Shown one piece after another: positions 10,534 through 19,966 of a stretch of 64,000 nt of DNA (position 1 is the first letter of the stretch; each line of letters starts with the position of its first letter). The position numbers and the translations under genes were made by a program. The DNA is from Actinomadura sp. NBRC 104412 (GTDB taxonomy: Bacteria > Actinomycetota > Actinomycetes > Streptosporangiales > Streptosporangiaceae), in contig NZ_BSTM01000006.1 in the NCBI RefSeq assembly GCF_030269515.1, positions 230,518 to 294,517 on the forward strand, in the 5' to 3' direction. Under the pieces are notes generated by a model, which was given only the letters and a program-made list of their open reading frames with translations, ran no database searches and was not told the DNA's origin.

Positions 10534-11579
10534 GCCAGGCCGTCGCCCGGCCGCCCGTCAAGCTCGACGAGCGCCTGACGCGGCGCTCCCCGCTGCGCCG
10601 TCTGCTCGCCAGGCCGGAGCTGGGAGCGCTGCTGGGCGCCGTCGTGGTGTTCGTGTTCTTCTCCGTCGTCGCGGACGCGTTCCTGCGGGCGAGCTCGTTC
10701 TCGACCGTCCTGTACGCCAGCTCCACGTTCGGGATCATGGCGGTGGGGGTCTCGCTGCTGATGATCGGCGGCGAGTTCGACCTGTCCGCCGGGGTGATGG
10801 TGACCACCTCCGCGCTGGTCGCCGCGCTGACCAGCTACCAGCTCACGCTGAACGTCTGGGCGGGGGTGGCGATCTCGCTGGTCGTCACCCTCGCGCTGGG
10901 CCTGCTCAACGGCGTCCTCTACATCAGGACGGGCCTGCCCAGCTTCATCATCACCCTCGCCACGTTCCTGATGCTCGCGGGCGCCAACCTGGGCGTCACC
11001 AAGGCCGTCACGGGCAACGTCGCGTCCGACTCGATCCGCGACATGGACGGCTTCTCCTCGGCCCGCGCCGTGTTCGCGTCCGACGTCGGCGTGCTGGGCG
11101 TCAACGTCAACATCACCGTGTTCTGGTGGCTGGGGCTGGTCGCCGCCGCCACCTGGCTGCTGCTGCGGACCCGCACCGGCAACTGGATCTTCGCCTCGGG
11201 CGGCGCGGCGGCCGGCGCGCGGGCGGTCGGCGTCCCGGTCGCCAAGACCAAGATCGGCCTGTTCATGGGCGTGGCGTTCTGCGCGTGGGTGTCGGGCATG
11301 CACCTGCTGTTCGCGTTCGCCACCGTCCAGTCCGGCGAGGGCGTCGGCAACGAGTTCTTCTACATCATCTGCGCGGTGATCGGCGGCTGCCTGCTGACCG
11401 GCGGCTACGGGTCGGCGATCGGCGCCGCCATCGGCGCGTTCATCTTCGGGATGACCAACAAGGGCATCGTGTACGCCGAGTGGAACCCCGACTGGTTCAG
11501 GTTCTTCCTCGGCGCCATGCTGCTCGTCGCCACCGTCGTCAACCTGGTCGTGCGCCGCAGGGTGGAGGCGAACCGATGA
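10530..11579 (+). CDS. Sugar ABC transporter permease (RbsC type)
   Basis: 349 residues, strongly hydrophobic, with about eight to ten membrane segments (for example [15 protein letters not shown] and [16 protein letters not shown]). The conserved [12 protein letters not shown] motif marks the branched/ribose-type permease family (BPD_transp_2). It would form the membrane channel for the lipoprotein-bound sugar. The ATG at 10530 overlaps the lipoprotein stop by four bases; the upstream open frame is shadow. Coupled to the ATPase by ATGA. Confidence 0.92.
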   Translation: MSQAVARPPVKLDERLTRRSPLRRLLARPELGALLGAVVVFVFFSVVADAFLRASSFSTVLYASSTFGIMAVGVSLLMIGGEFDLSAGVMVTTSALVAALTSYQLTLNVWAGVAISLVVTLALGLLNGVLYIRTGLPSFIITLATFLMLAGANLGVTKAVTGNVASDSIRDMDGFSSARAVFASDVGVLGVNVNITVFWWLGLVAAATWLLLRTRTGNWIFASGGAAAGARAVGVPVAKTKIGLFMGVAFCAWVSGMHLLFAFATVQSGEGVGNEFFYIICAVIGGCLLTGGYGSAIGAAIGAFIFGMTNKGIVYAEWNPDWFRFFLGAMLLVATVVNLVVRRRVEANR

Positions 11580-12397
11580 CATTGATCCGGCTCGACTCGG
11601 TCGGCAAGAACTACGGCAACATCATCGCCCTGCGCGGTGTCTCGCTGGACGTGGCCGCCGGTGAGGTCGCCTGCGTCCTGGGCGACAACGGCGCGGGCAA
11701 GTCCACCCTCATCAAGATCGTGTCGGGGCTGCACCGTCATGACTCGGGCACCTACGAGGTCGAGGGCAGACCCGTCGTGTTCGACTCCCCGCGGCAGGCC
11801 CTCGACCTCGGTATCGCCACCGTCTACCAGGACCTGGCCGTCGTCCCCCTCATGCCCGTCTGGCGCAACTTCTTCCTCGGTTCCGAGAAGCGCAAGGGCT
11901 TCGGCCGCCTGGACGTCCACTACATGCGCCGCACCACCAAGTCCCGGCTCCTGGAGATGGGCATCGACCTGCGCGACGTGGACCAGCCCATCGGCACCCT
12001 CTCCGGCGGCGAGCGCCAGTGCGTGGCCATCGCCCGCGCCGTCCACTTCGGTGCCAAGGTCCTCGTCCTGGACGAGCCCACGGCGGCCTTGGGCGTGAAG
12101 CAGGCGGGCGTCGTCCTGCGCTACATCGTGCAGGCCCGCGAACGCGGCCTCGGCGTCATCTTCATCACCCACAATCCGCACCACGCCTACCCGGTGGGGG
12201 ACCGCTTCCTCGTCCTCAAACGGGGCCGCAGCATCGCCTACCGCACCAAGCGGGACATCACCCAGCAGGAGCTCACCGCCCTCATGGCCGGAGGGGAGGA
12301 ACTGGAACTCCTGGCCGAGGAACTGGAGTCGGTGACCTCCTCTGCCGCCTCCGAGCTGGCCCAGGACGCCAAACGCCTCGGCATCACCTCGGACTGA
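11576..12397 (+). CDS. Sugar ABC transporter ATP-binding protein, single domain
   Basis: 273 residues with one nucleotide-binding domain: Walker [13 protein letters not shown]-loop VYQDLAVVP, signature TLSGGERQ, Walker [13 protein letters not shown] and the switch histidine in FITHNPHHA. RbsA/MglA homologues normally carry two such domains; this gene has one, so the transporter probably uses a homodimer as in other single-domain actinobacterial sugar importers. Last gene of the iol operon. A 12-bp palindrome (12408-12419) follows the stop but is too compact to call a terminator with confidence. Confidence 0.92.
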   Translation: MTLIRLDSVGKNYGNIIALRGVSLDVAAGEVACVLGDNGAGKSTLIKIVSGLHRHDSGTYEVEGRPVVFDSPRQALDLGIATVYQDLAVVPLMPVWRNFFLGSEKRKGFGRLDVHYMRRTTKSRLLEMGIDLRDVDQPIGTLSGGERQCVAIARAVHFGAKVLVLDEPTAALGVKQAGVVLRYIVQARERGLGVIFITHNPHHAYPVGDRFLVLKRGRSIAYRTKRDITQQELTALMAGGEELELLAEELESVTSSAASELAQDAKRLGITSD

Positions 12398-12433
12398 GAC
12401 CGGACGGCGCGGGCCCGCGACGGCGCGGACCCG

Positions 12434-14164
12434 CTAGCTCACCCACTTGGCCTGGTCGAGGATCGCGGTGAGGTTCGGGGTGTCGAACTCGTCCACGATC
12501 AGGAGCTTCTCGGCCTGGAGGTACCAGAGGCGCTGGGTGAAGAAGACGCCCGTCTTCTTCACCCCGTCCAGGCCGTAGCACTCCATGCGCCACTCCTTGT
12601 ACTGGGCCTGCCGTCCGGCCACCGTGACCCGCGCCTGCTTCCGGACGGACACGCCCTTGGCGATGGGGTACTTCTCGGGGTCCTTCGGGCAGAACGCGCC
12701 GATGTCCGTGGCCGGGTGGAACGGCTCGTTGGGGTCGTAGCGCGTCCTGTCGTCCCGCTGGTCGATCCATCGCGGGCCCAGCACGGCGAAGCCGGGGCAG
12801 TTGTCGGTGTAGTTACGGTCGGCGAAGCCGCCCCTCTCCTTGGGGCCGGTGCAGCGGCCGGGGATGTCGACCCGGTGGCCGCTGTCGACGAGCCGCGGGT
12901 CGTTCACCGGGTCGGCGACGTCCTTGATGGCGCGGACCTTCCAGGTGGGCGGGGCGGTGAGGAGCAGGTTGCCCACGCGCAACGGCACCCCGCTGAGGGT
13001 GGGACGGGGCGAGGAGCGCGACGCAGGTGCGCCGACCGGACCGACCGGGTCCTCGTCCTCGGAGTCGCGGGTGGTCAAGACCACGGCCACGATGACCACC
13101 GCCGTCACCATCGCCGCCGCCACGATGGTCGCGACGGCCTTGGCGGGTCCCTTGGTGCCGAAGCCCTTCGCCGCGTGGGTCGTCGCCTGGGACGGCTGGT
13201 GGGCGACGCTTGCCGCCGCCGATCCACCGGAGTGCTGAGCGGCGGCGGTGGCGGGCGTCGCCGCGCCGCCCGTCGCCGCGCCACCGGTCGCGGGGGCCAG
13301 CCCCGCCGCCAGGGGGAACAGCCCCGCGAGCGCCGCCGCGGCGGCGGCCAGGGCCCGGACGGCACGGTGCTCCCAGTCGGCGCCGTAGTTCTGGACGGCG
13401 ATCGCCTCCAGCTCGGTGACGAAGGGAACGGCCCCGGGCGGCCGCTGCGACGGGTCCTTGGCGAGGCCCTGGGCGATCAGCGGGCGCAGGGGCTCGGGGA
13501 CCTCCGCGATGGGGACGGGACCCGTCAGGTGCCGGCCCGCCAGCGCCATGCGGTCGGGCGCGCTGAACGGCCGGCGCCCGGTGACGCATTCGTAGAAGAC
13601 GCACGTGGCGGCGTAGACGTCGGTGGCCGGAGTGGCGGGTTCACCGCGCCACTGCTCGGGGGCCATGTAGTACGGAGTGCCCGCGCGGCTGCCCTCACCC
13701 GCCCAGACCGCCACCCCGAAGTCGATGAGCTTGCTCAGGCCGTCGCTCTGGACGATGACGTTCGCGGGCTTGTAGTCGCGGTGGACGACGCCCACGTGGT
13801 GGGCCGCGGCCAGCCCCAGCAGCGACCCCTTGAGGACGAGCAGCGACGCCTCGGGACCGAGCGCGCCGTGCTCGGCCAGGATCGTCTTCAAGGGCACGCC
13901 GTTGACCGCCTCCATGATGATGGCGGCGCCGTACGGGCCCTCGACGAGCTGGTAGAGGCGCGCGACGTTGGGATGCTGGACCTGGCCCATCATCTGGGCC
14001 TCGTGCCGGAACCCGGCCTGGTCGGACTCGGCGGCCCCGGCGGGCAGGTACTTGATGGCCACCGGGGTGCCCGCCGTCTCGTGCCGGGCCAGCACCACCC
14101 TGCCCTGCGCGCCTCGCCCGAGCTCCCGTACCTCGGCGAAACCGGAGACCGTCCACTCGCTCAT
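12434..14164 (-). CDS. Hanks-type serine/threonine protein kinase with one membrane span
   Basis: 576 residues. Kinase domain about 5-265: glycine loop GRGAQGRV, lysine in PVAIKYL, catalytic loop VVHRDYKPANV, DFGVAV and TPYYMAPEQW, all intact, so active. An Ala/Thr-rich linker follows, one transmembrane helix near 340-362 (VATIVAAAMVTAVVIVAV), then an extracellular domain of about 190 residues with several cysteines, possibly a sensor. GGGGAGGAACGAC precedes the ATG. The gene starts 54 bp after the SMC gene on the same strand with no visible terminator between, so it may be read from the SMC operon. It converges with the iol transporter. Confidence 0.92.
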   Translation of the reverse strand: MSEWTVSGFAEVRELGRGAQGRVVLARHETAGTPVAIKYLPAGAAESDQAGFRHEAQMMGQVQHPNVARLYQLVEGPYGAAIIMEAVNGVPLKTILAEHGALGPEASLLVLKGSLLGLAAAHHVGVVHRDYKPANVIVQSDGLSKLIDFGVAVWAGEGSRAGTPYYMAPEQWRGEPATPATDVYAATCVFYECVTGRRPFSAPDRMALAGRHLTGPVPIAEVPEPLRPLIAQGLAKDPSQRPPGAVPFVTELEAIAVQNYGADWEHRAVRALAAAAAALAGLFPLAAGLAPATGGAATGGAATPATAAAQHSGGSAAASVAHQPSQATTHAAKGFGTKGPAKAVATIVAAAMVTAVVIVAVVLTTRDSEDEDPVGPVGAPASRSSPRPTLSGVPLRVGNLLLTAPPTWKVRAIKDVADPVNDPRLVDSGHRVDIPGRCTGPKERGGFADRNYTDNCPGFAVLGPRWIDQRDDRTRYDPNEPFHPATDIGAFCPKDPEKYPIAKGVSVRKQARVTVAGRQAQYKEWRMECYGLDGVKKTGVFFTQRLWYLQAEKLLIVDEFDTPNLTAILDQAKWVS

Positions 14165-14218
14165 GTCGTTCCTCCCCGCGACGGAACGGTCATGTGACGC
14201 GCGACACGACGCACAGGT

Positions 14219-17200
14219 TCACTCACCGGCGGTGAGCTGGGCGGCCAGGAGACGGACCCGGGACTCGTGCTCGTCGTGGCCGACCACGACCGGGGGCTCG
14301 TTGTAGGGCATGGCGTCGGACGACCGGCGCAGCTTCACGTACTGGCCGCACGCGTCGATCGCGTACGGCTCCATGTCGTCCTGCAGCGCGCCGATCACCG
14401 TGATGCCGTGCGTCTCGCCGATCTTGCGGAAGAGGGCGACGGCCTCCTTGCGGTGCTCCTTGCCCAGGTTGCGGCCCAGCTCGTCCAGGACGAGGACCAG
14501 CCGTCCGCCGCCGGAGCTGGCCAGCGCGGCGGCGCACACCAGCTTGACCGCCTTCTCGTCCATCAGCGCGGTGTTGGCCCTCCGGTTGTACGGGACGTAC
14601 CGCTGGCCCTCGGAACGACGCCATTTCGGGGTGACCTTCCAGCGCCACTCCTGCTCGGGGTCGCCGGGTGGTTCGGGGGTGGGGAACTCTAGCGTCGCCC
14701 CGTACCCGCCGTAGGTGACGTCGAGCTTTTCGAACTCCTCGGCGACGCGCTGGAGCCGGGCCCGGATCGCGGCGGTCAGCGCGGTGCGATGCGCCTCGGC
14801 CGCGCCCGCCGCCTCCTCGGCGCCCTTCTGGGCCTTCTCCAGGTCGGCGCGGCGGGCCGCGAGCTGCACCTCGATCTGGCGCCGCTGGTGGCGCTCGTAG
14901 TCCTCCTGCTGCCGCAGGTAGCCCTCCAGCGCCGTCACCAGGCGGGGGAAGGTGGCCTGCTCCCGTTCGGTACGGCGTCCCCCGCCGTCGGCGCGCTCGC
15001 GCAGCAGGAAGCGGATCTCCTCGGGCATGTCCTCGTCTTCGCTCATGACGCCGCCCGAACCCACCTCTCCGTCGGGGAAGACGCGGCGCAGGGCCTCGGA
15101 GAGGTGCTTCTCCGCGCTGTGCCACCACTCGTCCGGTGTCCAGGTGCTCTCGTCGGCGTCGAGGGAGGCCAGCCATTCGGCGGCGCTCTCGCGCGACCCG
15201 CCCCACCGCTTCTCCAGGTCGTCGAGGCCGAGCGCGGCGCGCTTGTCGGCCAGGTCGGCGGACGCCGCCCGGACGCGGTCGCGGTCGCGCTCGTGCGCCT
15301 CGCGCCGGGCGCGCAGCCGGTCGATCTCCAGGGCCCGGGTGTCGGCCTTGGCCTGGAGCCGCCGTAGCGTCTGCTCCGCCGCTCCCAGCCGCGGCCCCAG
15401 GCGTGCCTCGCTGCCCGCGAGGTCCTCCAGCCTTTCGCGCAGCTCGGCCATCCGCTCCCGTACGGATGCCAGCTCGTCCACCGCGCGGGCCGCGTCGAGG
15501 CGGCGGGCGGCCAGGGCCACGTCCGCGGCGGCGTCGTCCGCACGCTCCTCCGCCTCGGCCAGGGAGTGCCGCGCGGCCTCCAGCGCGGCGCGCGCGGCCT
15601 GGACGCGGGCGACCCGTCCGGTGACCGGCTCGGGAAAGCCCCCGATGACGACGACGCCCGTGCCGGTGCCGCCTTCGAGGGCGGAGAGGAAACGGGTCAA
15701 GGGGAGGACGCAGCGGACACCGTCCGGATGACCGGGCGTCTCCGCGGTCTGCCGGACGTCGAGCCCCGCGTCGGCCGGGACGATCATCGAACCGGGCAGC
15801 GCGCGCAGCGCCTCGGCCGCGGAGTCGAGATCGTCCGGGCCGACGACCACGGCGGCCCGGTACGGCCACAGCGCCGCCTCCCAGCGGTCCCGCACCTCGT
15901 CGGCCAGTTCCACGGCGTCCAGCAGGCCGACCGCGGCGATGCCCGCGCCCGCCAGGGCACGGATCTGCTCCGGCGCGCTGCTCTCGCCCGCCTCCGCCTC
16001 GGCCAGCGCCCGCCGGGCCCGGTCGACCGCGCCCTTGGCCATGCCGAACCGCTGCTGCGCCTCGTCCCTGCGGGCCTCGGCCTCGGCGAACTCGCGGGCC
16101 GCGGTGGCGGCGTCCCGGCCGTCCGCCTCGCGCAACCTGTCCTCCAGGGCCGAGACCTGGCGGCGCAGCTCCTCCAGCCGGTTGCGCGCCACGGCCTTGT
16201 CCGCGCCGAGCGTGTCGGCCTGGCCCTTGAGGTCGGCCAGCGCCGCGTCCGCCTCCGCGAGCCGCTCCTCCAGCGCGCCGCCGGTCAACTGGTCGATCTC
16301 CCGCTCGGCGGCCCGCACGGCCGCGACGATCTCCTCGTTCTCCCGCCGGAGCCGGTCCAGCTCGGCCGCGTGCGCGGCGTCGGCCGCGGCGGCGTCCACC
16401 AGCAGCCGCGCCTGCCGGGTACGCCAGCACCGCGTGGCCGCCGCGACCTCGTCCCGGGCGCGGTCGCGCCGGTCGAACGCCGCCAGCAGCGCCTCGGCCT
16501 CGCGCTCCCACCCCGACAGCCTCTCGGCGGCCTCGGCGGCCCGCGCCCGTTCCCTGTGCTCCTCGGCGCGGGACGTCCGCTCGGCCTCCAGCTCCCGGTC
16601 GAGCCCGGTCAGCGCGGCGATCGCCGAGAAGATCCGCTCCGGGCTGATCTCGTTCAGCGGCTGCGACAGCAGGTTGGTGGCCACCTTGGACCGCACCGAC
16701 GTGGACAGGAACGACACGCACCGCACCCGGCCCCCGTACAGGACGCGGCCGAGGTCCTTGGCGACCACGTCGCGGCGGCCCGCGCCGCGCGGCAGTCCCG
16801 CCCACAGCCGGTCGGCCAGCGCCACCCGTTCCGCCTCCGACGGCGCCGCCGCCAGGTGGACGCCTGCGCGCCACCGGACCTCGAGGTGCGGCGCGTCCAC
16901 GTTCACGCGCAGCCATACTGTCAGCGGATCGCTGCCGGTCCCGTCCGCGTGGTCGAAGACCCCGACGATGTAGCCGTGCTCGGCGCTGGCCCACCGGCTG
17001 TCGCCCTGCGCCGCGAGCTCGGCGTTGAACAGCAGCTCCGCGACCGCCCGCGCCCCGGACGCGAACCGCCACTGCTCGTCCCCCAGCAGCGCCGTGATCG
17101 CCGCGATGAACGACGACTTGCCCGCGCCGTTGGAGTCCTTGGGTCCCTGCCCGGCCACGACGATCAGCGTCCCCGGGACGGTCGGCACCGGATGGGTCGA

Positions 17201-17326
17201 CAGCCGCGAGATGTTCACCGCCTGCACCGCGATCAGCGTCCGGTCGCCGACGACGTTCTCCCCGGGGCCCGTCCGCGCGGTCGCGGCGTCGGGCACCAGC
17301 GGTTCCGGCTCCAGAACGGCCGTCAC
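14219..17326 (-). CDS. SMC-like coiled-coil ATPase (MksB/JetC-like), last gene of a four-gene operon
   Basis: 1035 residues with SMC architecture. N-terminal head: Walker A in GPKDSNGAGKSSF at 61-73. Long Ala/Glu/Arg coiled coils at about 240-445 and 575-705. Between them a compact hinge-like domain, about 450-575 (RWEAALWPYRAAVVV...GSMIVPAD). C-terminal head: Walker B RLVLVLDELGRN at 942-953 with the catalytic glutamate; a standard LSGGE signature is not obvious (ASSGGG lies at its place). The GTG start at 17326 overlaps the preceding stop as GTGA; the longer open frame upstream is shadow. Partners upstream resemble a KITE and a kleisin, so an MksBEF/Wadjet-like condensin is likely. No TOPRIM nuclease (JetD) gene is next to it. 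Confidence 0.8.
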   Translation of the reverse strand: MTAVLEPEPLVPDAATARTGPGENVVGDRTLIAVQAVNISRLSTHPVPTVPGTLIVVAGQGPKDSNGAGKSSFIAAITALLGDEQWRFASGARAVAELLFNAELAAQGDSRWASAEHGYIVGVFDHADGTGSDPLTVWLRVNVDAPHLEVRWRAGVHLAAAPSEAERVALADRLWAGLPRGAGRRDVVAKDLGRVLYGGRVRCVSFLSTSVRSKVATNLLSQPLNEISPERIFSAIAALTGLDRELEAERTSRAEEHRERARAAEAAERLSGWEREAEALLAAFDRRDRARDEVAAATRCWRTRQARLLVDAAAADAAHAAELDRLRRENEEIVAAVRAAEREIDQLTGGALEERLAEADAALADLKGQADTLGADKAVARNRLEELRRQVSALEDRLREADGRDAATAAREFAEAEARRDEAQQRFGMAKGAVDRARRALAEAEAGESSAPEQIRALAGAGIAAVGLLDAVELADEVRDRWEAALWPYRAAVVVGPDDLDSAAEALRALPGSMIVPADAGLDVRQTAETPGHPDGVRCVLPLTRFLSALEGGTGTGVVVIGGFPEPVTGRVARVQAARAALEAARHSLAEAEERADDAAADVALAARRLDAARAVDELASVRERMAELRERLEDLAGSEARLGPRLGAAEQTLRRLQAKADTRALEIDRLRARREAHERDRDRVRAASADLADKRAALGLDDLEKRWGGSRESAAEWLASLDADESTWTPDEWWHSAEKHLSEALRRVFPDGEVGSGGVMSEDEDMPEEIRFLLRERADGGGRRTEREQATFPRLVTALEGYLRQQEDYERHQRRQIEVQLAARRADLEKAQKGAEEAAGAAEAHRTALTAAIRARLQRVAEEFEKLDVTYGGYGATLEFPTPEPPGDPEQEWRWKVTPKWRRSEGQRYVPYNRRANTALMDEKAVKLVCAAALASSGGGRLVLVLDELGRNLGKEHRKEAVALFRKIGETHGITVIGALQDDMEPYAIDACGQYVKLRRSSDAMPYNEPPVVVGHDEHESRVRLLAAQLTAGE

Positions 17327-17988
17327 GAGCTCTCCCCCCGATCGTTCGCCCGGCCTTTGCGGCGGGCGCGGATCGCCGCGGCCAGCGGCGAGCCCGGCCC
17401 CGCGGCCAGGATCAGCTCCTCCTGCAACCTGCGGCGCGCCGCGGGCGTGAGCCGGTGGAACTGCGGCCCCGGCGTGAACCCGCCCGCGTCGTCCCCGTCC
17501 GCCCTCACCTGCGTCACCAGCCCGGCCGTCCGCAGCCTGCGCAGCGACGCCTCCAGCTCGCCGACCGGGAGCTGCGAGCGGCGCCGCAGCTCCTCCAGCG
17601 GCACCGGGTACGGCGACAGCCACGAGTCGTCGGCCAGCCGCCCCGCCGCGCGCGGGATCGCCACGCTGTGGATCAGCACCAGCACCAGCGCGGCCCTGTC
17701 CGCGACCGGAGGCACGCACTCCGGGTCGGACGCCAGCTCGGCGGTCACGTCGTCCCGGTAGCCGGAGATCCACGCCGGTTCGCCGGACCGGCCCGCGCGC
17801 ACCAGCGTCCGGCCGCCCCGCCGCAGCATCTCCTCCAGCGTGCGCCGCAGCGCCGGCTCGCGCAGGGCCGCGAACCGCACCTCCGCGACCGGCTCCGCCG
17901 CGTGCTCCACCGCCATGTACGCCGCGACCAGCTCCGCGCGCCGCTTCTCGTCGTACGACCGGAGCAGCGGCTCGAACGCCTCACCCAC
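17323..17988 (-). CDS. Winged-helix protein, KITE/MksE-like subunit of the SMC operon
   Basis: 221 residues from a GTG start at 17988 that overlaps the previous stop by eight bases. The N-terminal half has helices around LRSYDEKRRAELVAAYMAVEH; the C-terminal half has a clear winged helix, PVPLEELRRRSQLPVGELE followed by LRRLRTAGLVTQVRAD, and ends in a basic tail (RARRKGRAND). Size and tandem winged helices fit the KITE proteins (MksE/JetB) that bind the kleisin of SMC complexes. Family assignment is inference from architecture and operon order, not from a recognised signature. Confidence 0.6.
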   Translation of the reverse strand: MGEAFEPLLRSYDEKRRAELVAAYMAVEHAAEPVAEVRFAALREPALRRTLEEMLRRGGRTLVRAGRSGEPAWISGYRDDVTAELASDPECVPPVADRAALVLVLIHSVAIPRAAGRLADDSWLSPYPVPLEELRRRSQLPVGELEASLRRLRTAGLVTQVRADGDDAGGFTPGPQFHRLTPAARRRLQEELILAAGPGSPLAAAIRARRKGRANDRGESS

Positions 17989-18505
17989 CCGCGGCCTCCG
18001 GCCGTGGGAGGCGGCGGAGAAGGTCGCGCAGGGAGGCCAAAGTCTCCTCACGCCACAGGGCGACGCGCGGGCCGGGGCGGACCGTCCCGGCGGGCTCGTC
18101 CAGCAACAGCCAGCCGGTGTCGGCCAGGCGGCGCAGCTCCCCGGTCGCCCAGCGGCGGGCCAGCTCCGGGTCCCCGCGAGACATGCCCTCGTACACCTCC
18201 AGGACGGACGCCACGGCCGCCGTCTCCCCGGGCCATGGGGCGTCGTCCAGCCGGGTCCAGCAGCAGCGCAGCGCCGCCGCCAGCACCCGCCGCGCCTGCC
18301 CGGCGCGGTCCAGCGGCATCGGCGCGACCTCGTACTCCTCCAGCAGCGCCGGGGTCGTCCCGTCGGGCCAGGACGGCAGCAGCCACACCCGTTCCCCGTC
18401 CGAGGCCCCGGCCATCCCGGCGGGCACCGGCTCCGCCACCGGGACGGACGGCACGCCCAGCACGCGGGCCCGCGCACGGGCCAGCGTCTCCGGATCGACG
18501 CTCAT
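17981..18505 (-). CDS. Uncharacterised protein in the SMC operon, possible second winged-helix subunit
   Basis: 174 residues, ATG at 18505 overlapping the previous stop as ATGA. The middle is helical (GQARRVLAAALRCCW); the C-terminal third (ARRWATGELRRLADTGWLLLDEP) reads like a winged helix with its recognition helix and wing, followed by LWREETLASLRDLLRRL. No catalytic motif is seen. Its fixed place between the kleisin-like and KITE-like genes, with coupling on both sides, suggests a structural subunit of the same complex. I do not recognise the family. Confidence 0.6.
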   Translation of the reverse strand: MSVDPETLARARARVLGVPSVPVAEPVPAGMAGASDGERVWLLPSWPDGTTPALLEEYEVAPMPLDRAGQARRVLAAALRCCWTRLDDAPWPGETAAVASVLEVYEGMSRGDPELARRWATGELRRLADTGWLLLDEPAGTVRPGPRVALWREETLASLRDLLRRLPRPEAAGG

Positions 18506-19794
18506 CCCGCGTCCGTCCCCTCGAAGGCACCGTCCGTCCTCTCGAAGGCGCCGGGGGTCACCCAGCTCGGGGCCTCGCCGGGACGGGCGTCCAGCCCCTC
18601 CGACCACACCAGCCGGTAGGGCAGCTCGGGATGCAGGTGCGCGGACGACAGGTCGGCGAGCAGCCTCCGCGCCGCCACCCAGTCCCGGTCCAGGACCTCC
18701 TCCACGGCGACGCGGTCCCGGCCGCGCAACACCTGTTCGGCGACCTCACGGAGCCGCTCGGCCGCCGTGGAGTCCTGGCCGAGGTCGTCCGACAGCCCCT
18801 GGTCGGGCAGGGACGGCCGGGGCGGCGCGGGACGCGGGGGCGTGCTGCGCGGGCCGTCCTCGACCGCCGCGACCACCGCCGAGGGCTCGTGCCACGGGGC
18901 GGCCGCGTCGAACACGAACCCGTCGAGCACCGCGGCCAGTTCCTCGCGGGTGGCGGTACGGGCGAACGTCCGCCAGGTCTCGGGCGGCAGCAGGGTCAGG
19001 TTGCGGGTGGTGCCCGCCGACTCCGACAGCCGGGCCGCCGCCCGGCGCGAGGCGTCCCCGTAGGCGTAGATCGCGGCGCGCAGGTCGGTGCAGGCCCGGT
19101 CCAGCTCCGGCCAGCGCCGCAGGATCGCCCCGTGCAGGCGTTCCGCGCGGGTCAGGATCTCCTCGGTGCCCCACAGCTTGGGCGCCTGCTCCCGAAGCTC
19201 CTCGATCGTCCCGTTGGTGAGGGTGAGCAGCTCCACGCTCCACAGCCGGAACGCACGCGCCAGCCCCTCGGCACCGGCCCGCGCCTGCCCGGCGGTCATC
19301 CGCGGGTCGGCCACGTTGAGCTGCTCCAGCGCCAGCAGCCGGTGCATCTCGCTCTGCCCGCCGTCCAGCATCATCCGCCGGATGAACATCAGCCCGACCA
19401 CGCTGGTGAACGAGGCGCGGTACCGGAGCTGGTTGGGCTTGGGGAACACCTCGCGGACGGCCCCGAGGCCCTTGAGCACGCGCAGCCGGTTCTCGAACAC
19501 CTCGGCCGGGTAGCGGCGGCACACGTACCGCATCTGCTCGCGGCTCAGCCCCTCCTCGCCCGCGTCGGCGAACGCGGCCAGCAGCGTCTCCGCGACGTCC
19601 ACCAGCTCGGGGTCGTCCACGACGGCGCCGCTGTCGCGGGCCAGCGCCGCGAACATCTGCCGGTAGACGCCCAGCACGGCCTCGCCGACCAGCACGTCGT
19701 CCAGGCTGGCGGCACCGGCGCCTGCGTCTTTCCTGGGGGCGGACCCCCAGGCCCCCGGGCCGTCGCCCGAAGAGCGGTCGTGGGTTCGGGACAC
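18502..19794 (-). CDS. Kleisin-like (MksF/JetA-like) first gene of the SMC operon
   Basis: 430 residues. After a disordered start, about 30-160 form a helical and winged-helix region (EGLSREQMRYVCRRYPAEVF, then RLRVLKGLGAVREVFPK). The middle is all-helical (ALEQLNVADPRMTAGQ; WSVELLTLTNGTIEEL), then a Pro-rich linker near 310-330 and a C-terminal winged helix (RLREVAEQVLRGRDRVAVEE). N- and C-terminal winged helices around a helical middle is the layout of MukF/MksF/JetA kleisins. Start is GTG at 19794, with TACCGT eight bases upstream, so the message may be almost leaderless. The function is inferred from layout and from the adjoining SMC gene. Confidence 0.6.
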   Translation of the reverse strand: MSRTHDRSSGDGPGAWGSAPRKDAGAGAASLDDVLVGEAVLGVYRQMFAALARDSGAVVDDPELVDVAETLLAAFADAGEEGLSREQMRYVCRRYPAEVFENRLRVLKGLGAVREVFPKPNQLRYRASFTSVVGLMFIRRMMLDGGQSEMHRLLALEQLNVADPRMTAGQARAGAEGLARAFRLWSVELLTLTNGTIEELREQAPKLWGTEEILTRAERLHGAILRRWPELDRACTDLRAAIYAYGDASRRAAARLSESAGTTRNLTLLPPETWRTFARTATREELAAVLDGFVFDAAAPWHEPSAVVAAVEDGPRSTPPRPAPPRPSLPDQGLSDDLGQDSTAAERLREVAEQVLRGRDRVAVEEVLDRDWVAARRLLADLSSAHLHPELPYRLVWSEGLDARPGEAPSWVTPGAFERTDGAFEGTDAG

Positions 19795-19966
19795 GGCGAA
19801 CTACGGTACGGCCCCGAGCCGCCCGACGTGGAATCGGGCGTGTCAGACCGCCGGGCGGGCACGGTGGCCCGCACCAGTCAAACCCGTGACGATCCACACG
19901 CACCGGTGACACACTCACAGGGACCACACGGGAGGTCACCGGCCGGGAAACGACACTTGTGGGCGC
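19795..19966. promoter_or_regulatory. Divergent control region between the SMC operon and the LuxR regulator
   Basis: 172 bp with no ORF support. On the minus strand TACCGT (19808-19803) lies eight bases before the GTG of the kleisin-like gene. On the plus strand the regulator start has no clear ribosome site. Short CACACG/ACACAC/ACACGG runs occur but no clear palindrome. Confidence 0.4.

Noticed and set aside
12408..12419. Terminator after the inositol transporter
   Set aside because: The palindrome CGCGGGCCCGCG has no loop and no T tract, so it cannot be separated from GC-rich background.
15566..17761. Plus-strand ORF of 731 codons across the SMC gene
   Set aside because: Antisense shadow of the coiled-coil gene; composition is non-protein-like.
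14219..19794. Calling the SMC operon a canonical Wadjet (JetABCD) system
   Set aside because: No TOPRIM-domain JetD gene is adjacent and the head motifs differ from standard JetC; only a Wadjet/MksBEF-like label is supported.
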